Both the position numbers and the translations under genes were made by a program. The notes under the pieces are model-generated. The model made no database searches. It worked only from the letters and a program-made list of their open reading frames with translations, and was not told where the DNA came from. DNA of 35,054 bases from an uncultured Prevotella sp. (lineage in GTDB: Bacteria > Bacteroidota > Bacteroidia > Bacteroidales > Bacteroidaceae), in assembly GCA_900315545.1 (NCBI GenBank), contig OMZM01000018.1:1-35054 (forward strand), written 5' to 3'. Every line of letters starts with the position of its first letter. Position 1 is the first letter of the stretch. Positions 34,892 through 35,054 of this stretch are shown in pieces.

Positions 34892-34921
34892 CAAAATTAC
34901 AACATTTTTATGAATTACAAC
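34892..34921 (-). promoter_or_regulatory. metK promoter
   Basis: Minus-strand TAATTTTG (34892-34899) fits TAnnTTTG. A GTTG at 34918-34921 lies 18 nt upstream, slightly short of the usual 19-21. It is about 30 bp before the metK start in an AT-rich leader. Confidence 0.55.
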
Positions 34922-34958
34922 TATTTTGTGAGAAATTTAAATGGTAAAGTCGCGTTCG

Positions 34959-35047
34959 CAGCAAAAACCGTGCCAAACTCGTCGGATTTTTCTTTTGACC
35001 CGAAAAATGATGAAAAATTTTGACAGGGGAAAACTCTCCAAATAGAA
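34959..35047 (-). repeat. Large intergenic repeat, copy 3 (partial, about 89 bp)
   Basis: It matches the first part of copies 1 and 2 from cagcaaaaaccgtgcc through gatgaaaaattttgacag to ccaaatagaa, in the same orientation. It lies 97 bp upstream of the metK start. At 35048 the sequence departs from the other copies, seven bases before the window ends, so this is either a truncated copy or one with an internal difference. Confidence 0.85.
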
Positions 35048-35054
35048 ACGGAAC

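Overview
The window looks like chromosomal DNA of a Bacteroidales bacterium, most likely a Prevotella-type organism. The reasons are Bacteroidota-style promoters (TTTG-N19/20-TAnnTTTG), a BtuG-like DUF5074 surface lipoprotein inside a cobalamin operon, a DUF4271 membrane protein, the hemD-rnpA-yidD gene order and the general lack of Shine-Dalgarno sequences. Family names are assigned from motifs read by eye, not from searches.

Layout. (1) 1-7488: an AT-rich accessory segment. It has a remnant of a second comM-like gene at the left edge and one giant 2393-codon gene encoding coiled coil, a CoiA-like zinc/PD-(D/E)xK nuclease module, a very long WG-repeat array and an S1-like tail. Base composition switches abruptly at the end of the intact comM gene. 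(2) 7519-10943: comM, a pyridoxal kinase, a TrmH-type RNA methyltransferase and sufE. (3) 11647-17282: a cobalamin uptake operon of riboswitch, btuB, btuG-like, btuF and btuC, without btuD. (4) 17359-20254: a GNAT/CelD-like acyltransferase and miaB. (5) 20390-23510 on the plus strand: a C1-peptidase-like lipoprotein whose catalytic Cys position is Gly, an RluA-type pseudouridine synthase with a long N-terminal extension, and an L-rhamnose mutarotase-like protein. (6) 23511-29610: an envelope operon of MsbA-like ABC exporter, LtaS-like phosphotransferase, LpxL-like acyltransferase and GT4 glycosyltransferase, behind a duplicated promoter. (7) 29711-34921: metK, DUF4271, hemD, rnpA, yidD and tyrS.

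Two non-genic features stand out. A roughly 452-bp intergenic repeat occurs twice in full (11147-11598 and 18401-18853) and once in part (34959-35047). All copies have the same orientation, each lies upstream of a minus-strand gene, and the two full copies contain long-range inverted repeats and nested palindromes. The left-end giant gene is the best candidate for an undescribed system: a single-gene nuclease with a huge putative beta-propeller sensor, next to comM and flanked by a broken comM-like copy.

No tRNA, rRNA, CRISPR array, transposase or integrase was seen.
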